Positions 63,401 to 64,000 of a stretch of DNA of 64,000 nt are shown piece after piece. The notes under the pieces were generated by a model. That model saw only the letters and a list, made by a program, of their open reading frames with translations, did no database searches and was not told the origin of the DNA. Position numbers and translations under genes: made by a program. The stretch's first letter is position 1, and each line of letters opens with the position of its first letter. This DNA is from Pacificispira spongiicola (lineage in GTDB: Bacteria; Pseudomonadota; Alphaproteobacteria; UBA8366; Aestuariispiraceae): contig NZ_JABBNT010000002.1 in the NCBI RefSeq assembly GCF_012926505.1, positions 248,001 through 312,000 of the forward strand. Reading direction: 5' to 3'.

Positions 63401-64000
63401 ATAATGTCGATATCCGACGACACTCTTTTGGAGTCCGGTTACGTATCCCTATTAGCAGGCGCCACGCTTAAGGTAGCGGCCGGATCCGATCTGGACCTCG
63501 CATCCGACGGATATCAGGATTTCTACTTCCAGGACGGCGGCACGATGTCGACCTTGTCCCTGGAGGGTGACGTACGGTTTACGGATACTAGTTACCTCCT
63601 CGATAATTCGGGTTCGGTTGAGGTTTCCGGCCCGGGAACGCTGACCGTTACACAAGACGGCGACCTTAATATTTCGAACGATACCCTGGCAGTGGCGGTT
63701 CAGAACGCGGGAACGATTTCCTTCCAATCCACCGCGAACGAAATTGAAGGAACGGTAACCAATACCGGAACGATCGCGTTCCAATCGAATGCTGAAACGG
63801 ACCTGGTCGGCCGGATCGACAATACCGGCACCATCGTCATGGGCGACAGCGCCATCCTGCGCGGCGACGGCACGGGCGTCATCGATCAAGACGGACATCT
63901 GACCATTACCAACGGCGCGACGGCCCAAATCCGGGACATCGACCTGGATATGTCGCACGGTACCCTTACGGCGACGGACGGCGCGCTGTTGCGGATCGAC
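57473..64000 (+). CDS. Giant RTX/FecR-domain surface protein (adhesin), 5' part; frame open at window end
   Basis: At least 2,176 residues and no stop before the window end, so the C-terminal secretion signal is not seen. There is no Sec signal, as expected for type I export by the adjacent ABC-HlyD-TolC set. Order of parts: N-terminal low-complexity and an aspartate/proline-rich region (1-195, includes IYDADYVRQGPDLLLIKPDG), a FecR-like domain (about 198-330; VYAVRPDGTRVLLQAGDPVY, ending near GIRGTVVTGTVSG), a Glu/Asp/Gly-rich linker (about 410-560), a Thr-rich spacer (about 565-635) with a SPAAASEGY site, RTX module A (637 on), RTX module B (1052 on), then a Gly/Asn/Ser-rich beta-solenoid-like shaft from about residue 1,410 with a WNNSANW-type motif. 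RTX repeats bind calcium. The FecR-like domain also resembles the retention module of LapA-type adhesins (inference). Function: cell surface attachment or biofilm. Confidence 0.88.
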   Translation, partial: MARLDQPHGSGGTGETTAQNSLLSPESGNSSDSNGFSPETAASSNLDTALTGNNSPSDGAIPEFDLIGGDAGANRPAVIDNPLDSGEPLDVVIALDARSGDSLPLSDASFIYDADYVRQGPDLLLIKPDGTAVLVENYFAVPSPPDLTAEGGRVLSPQLVQSFLHPIAPGQTAALGDAQVAQVLGESIGTVDNLTGNVYAVRPDGTRVLLQAGDPVYQGDQIETSDGASIKMTFVDGTLFTLGASARLALDEMVFDPTTQTGQSAFSILEGGFLFVSGQIAATNPNDMTVTTPVATIGIRGTVVTGTVSGLRSANGEAFTFTVVDGEIAVTAGNQTIVLSENFASATGQSDNAGQIRVFEFTDTAQNVIARNAAQFKALSTADLQSIERAIVNTIQQKTGETVDIDLRGLVDSVDDGPQQNQDGEEDGGEDGGQTEESGDGGGDGAGDATEEGDQEADAGSEEQLTEDDIPVEGEGDGEEELADESTEEEQLAEGEGDGTGDGDNTVENDTDDTAGDEGDKTEDVIKVVGDVGNGNDSGSGNGDDSGSGTIVIGDATAGTNQNTNETNQETVTVVQPTETVTTVEPTEITITSSNLPGASPAAASEGYTYEVNQSTSTKTVNVSAETATAPIKVTTGTGSDTVKTGSGADNVSTGAGNDAITTGAGNDTVNAGSGNDAITAGSGEGDDYYDGGDDYDTVKYPSVSGNNIANLTMSLNDSSKLSYVNDGSVGVIDNDTLTNVEKIESGEGDDLVYYYSTDMSIDVDGKGGSDSFTLSTSQDARYDFSSGLLTTSGGTATITNFEYVSTGSGNDTVVLTDHTTQYSDGGYGTDTLDYSKASQALYIATSSGQLGDSLSVGFDTQTRQSRDFSNFESVVGSNFGDTFSIATDGITIDGGAGNDTARIQDGAGTLTVGSSGNLKNVETIDLSNVSSTQSPVNLSFTASDVLSSTTGGTLTILGAAGGAVLYNTDFADWTETTSGSGTFTHSNGATLILDANAVSGLSVLSVGLDDFDVAGGQQAYDLSYTNTISTQDIVVNAGDTTLDLHVQTWSGNDTVTTGDGNDIIATAEGDDVIYAGAGNDYVTASFGNDTIVATAGGDGNDDYNGGIGTDTVTYASVTGNDIADLTLSINDVSADSFVNDGTANVTGFDTLTNVEKIISGDGDDVVSYFGTSLSIDVDAAGGSDTLSVNAGTSSVTYSFATGALSADGNTASATNFETISLSGSGNDTVVISDHTTQTAHGGDGTDTLNYAAASQAISVSVGSYINIAYASDSQQSTTYQSFENLVGSDFDDTFRLSSGTVTVDGGGGTDTLVLEDGAGTLTFGASGDIKNIEVLDLAYVEDEQSPVHFNFDADDILAATESGTLTILGAEIPDAIVMRTRSRWIEIGETGTYTNTNGAVLVLDGAESSMKGVNIFTGAVNSSWNNSANWVTDFTSSGTPPANGDDVELALNSTDTAMVSEIGSLSLNSLTGSGNLSMYGQATLSVSTLALTDTVMFGGGTLIAETGGSVGGLDISSGNLVVSAGTLSFDDLYVAGAFATISGSGTVEFTGAGEASIGALALNTTFRVAEDADLDLNYGARITGDGKIDNFGNIFFEGGKTTLSVDIDNHGDIDLNGLNGTTLSLIDTLTNRGTIDFGTDSSDSVKINGGGDFIDNGGTFGDANGATIVFVDSTDFVLGSANGFTLSQTGPTLAFNANTGIHTGLATAEFLNEGVLDFDSGTIGTGVVLDNNGRVIVDGLQVEGTLDTRDGTIAAAHGEAGFAINDGGRLIVGEDSRFENSSGTIGQGVPFISAQDGAIVEIAESETVDLDALGSFDFSDGGTLDVGGVWQVNGTSTISDNASLTFTGDGSIVNAGYLFLNNDTVDVDIVNYDDSQEAIGTVDFDASTVLNSEIDGGTVIVSGGTLSGMGTLTNQDALELSASAVLAVNADLGAGTLFYGDGATITSALDLTSGTLRGAFVIEAAAELEVSGTNAIMSISDDTLLESGYVSLLAGATLKVAAGSDLDLASDGYQDFYFQDGGTMSTLSLEGDVRFTDTSYLLDNSGSVEVSGPGTLTVTQDGDLNISNDTLAVAVQNAGTISFQSTANEIEGTVTNTGTIAFQSNAETDLVGRIDNTGTIVMGDSAILRGDGTGVIDQDGHLTITNGATAQIRDIDLDMSHGTLTATDGALLRID
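59381..59570 (+). repeat. RTX nonapeptide cluster, module A
   Basis: About six degenerate G-G/A-x-G-N-D-x-I/V repeats such as GAGNDAITTGAGNDTVNAG. Calcium-binding beta-roll predicted. It begins the first copy of a roughly 1.24-kb duplicated module. Confidence 0.88.
60626..60812 (+). repeat. RTX nonapeptide cluster, module B
   Basis: Repeats such as GNDTVTTGDGNDIIATAEGD and AGAGNDYVTASFGNDTIV. It starts about 1.24 kb after module A and begins the second copy. Confidence 0.87.

Overview
The window is one GC-rich chromosomal stretch (roughly 60% G+C by eye) from an alphaproteobacterium, most likely of the Rhodospirillales/Kiloniellales type. Pointers are a glnB-glnA pair behind a sigma-54-type promoter, PAS_5 and DUF2336 proteins, a DUF1127 small protein, a two-domain cold-shock protein, a type 2 ArgC and an alphaproteobacterial pyrB-pyrC pair. 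The genus is inference only. There is no phage, IS element or CRISPR array. Nearly all of the DNA is tightly packed core and niche-adaptation genes, with one tRNA (Gln, CUG).

Layout: (1) 1-4.0 kb: ilvD, divergent from a nitrogen-assimilation operon glnB-glnA with a sigma-54 -24/-12 element and a strong terminator. (2) 4.0-6.9 kb: a TetR regulator divergent from a flavodoxin-fold oxidoreductase plus a DUF1772 membrane protein, sharing a double palindromic operator; then a YdjM-type membrane protein. (3) 7.0-8.1 kb: an AT-rich orphan encoding a membrane-anchored coiled-coil protein, probably acquired. (4) 8.1-11.9 kb: a serine/threonine dehydratase-like enzyme, two PAS_5 paralogues, an alpha/beta hydrolase and a single-pass membrane protein. 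(5) 11.9-21.4 kb: aspS, a cyclic-nucleotide-gated K+ channel-like protein, NhaA, a SulP transporter, RNase D, an M23 peptidase and RlmE. (6) 21.6-27.6 kb: a CSS-EAL c-di-GMP phosphodiesterase, a GNAT, tRNA-Gln, a GST behind a 40-bp inverted repeat, a DUF1127 protein, a double cold-shock protein, a methyltransferase and a GFA protein. (7) 27.6-36.2 kb: argC-murI-gamma-carbonic-anhydrase-GFA operon, an M48 peptidase with two tandem DUF898 membrane proteins, YciC-like and DUF2061 membrane proteins, and GNAT-zntB. (8) 36.2-50.8 kb: pyrB-pyrC-plsY, a TerB-like protein, dprA, a DUF2336 protein, topA-rnr, a GNAT, an S41 protease lipoprotein, a NUDIX hydrolase and rpmG. (9) 50.8-64 kb: a SPOR lipoprotein, then a complete type I secretion system (ABC ATPase, HlyD adaptor, TolC-like outer membrane protein) divergent from a giant RTX/FecR-domain surface protein whose frame is open to the end of the window (at least 2,176 codons).

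The most distinctive locus is the last one: a dedicated secretion machine with its probable giant adhesin substrate. The visible part has a FecR/retention-like N-terminal domain, a long acidic linker, two copies of a roughly 413-residue RTX module and then a Gly/Asn-rich, beta-solenoid-like shaft. Other points of interest are the PyrC whose metal-binding HxH is replaced by R-x-Q, the double TetR operator, the 40-bp inverted repeat before the GST gene, a hairpin that covers a Shine-Dalgarno sequence, the DUF898 tandem duplication and the orphan coiled-coil gene.
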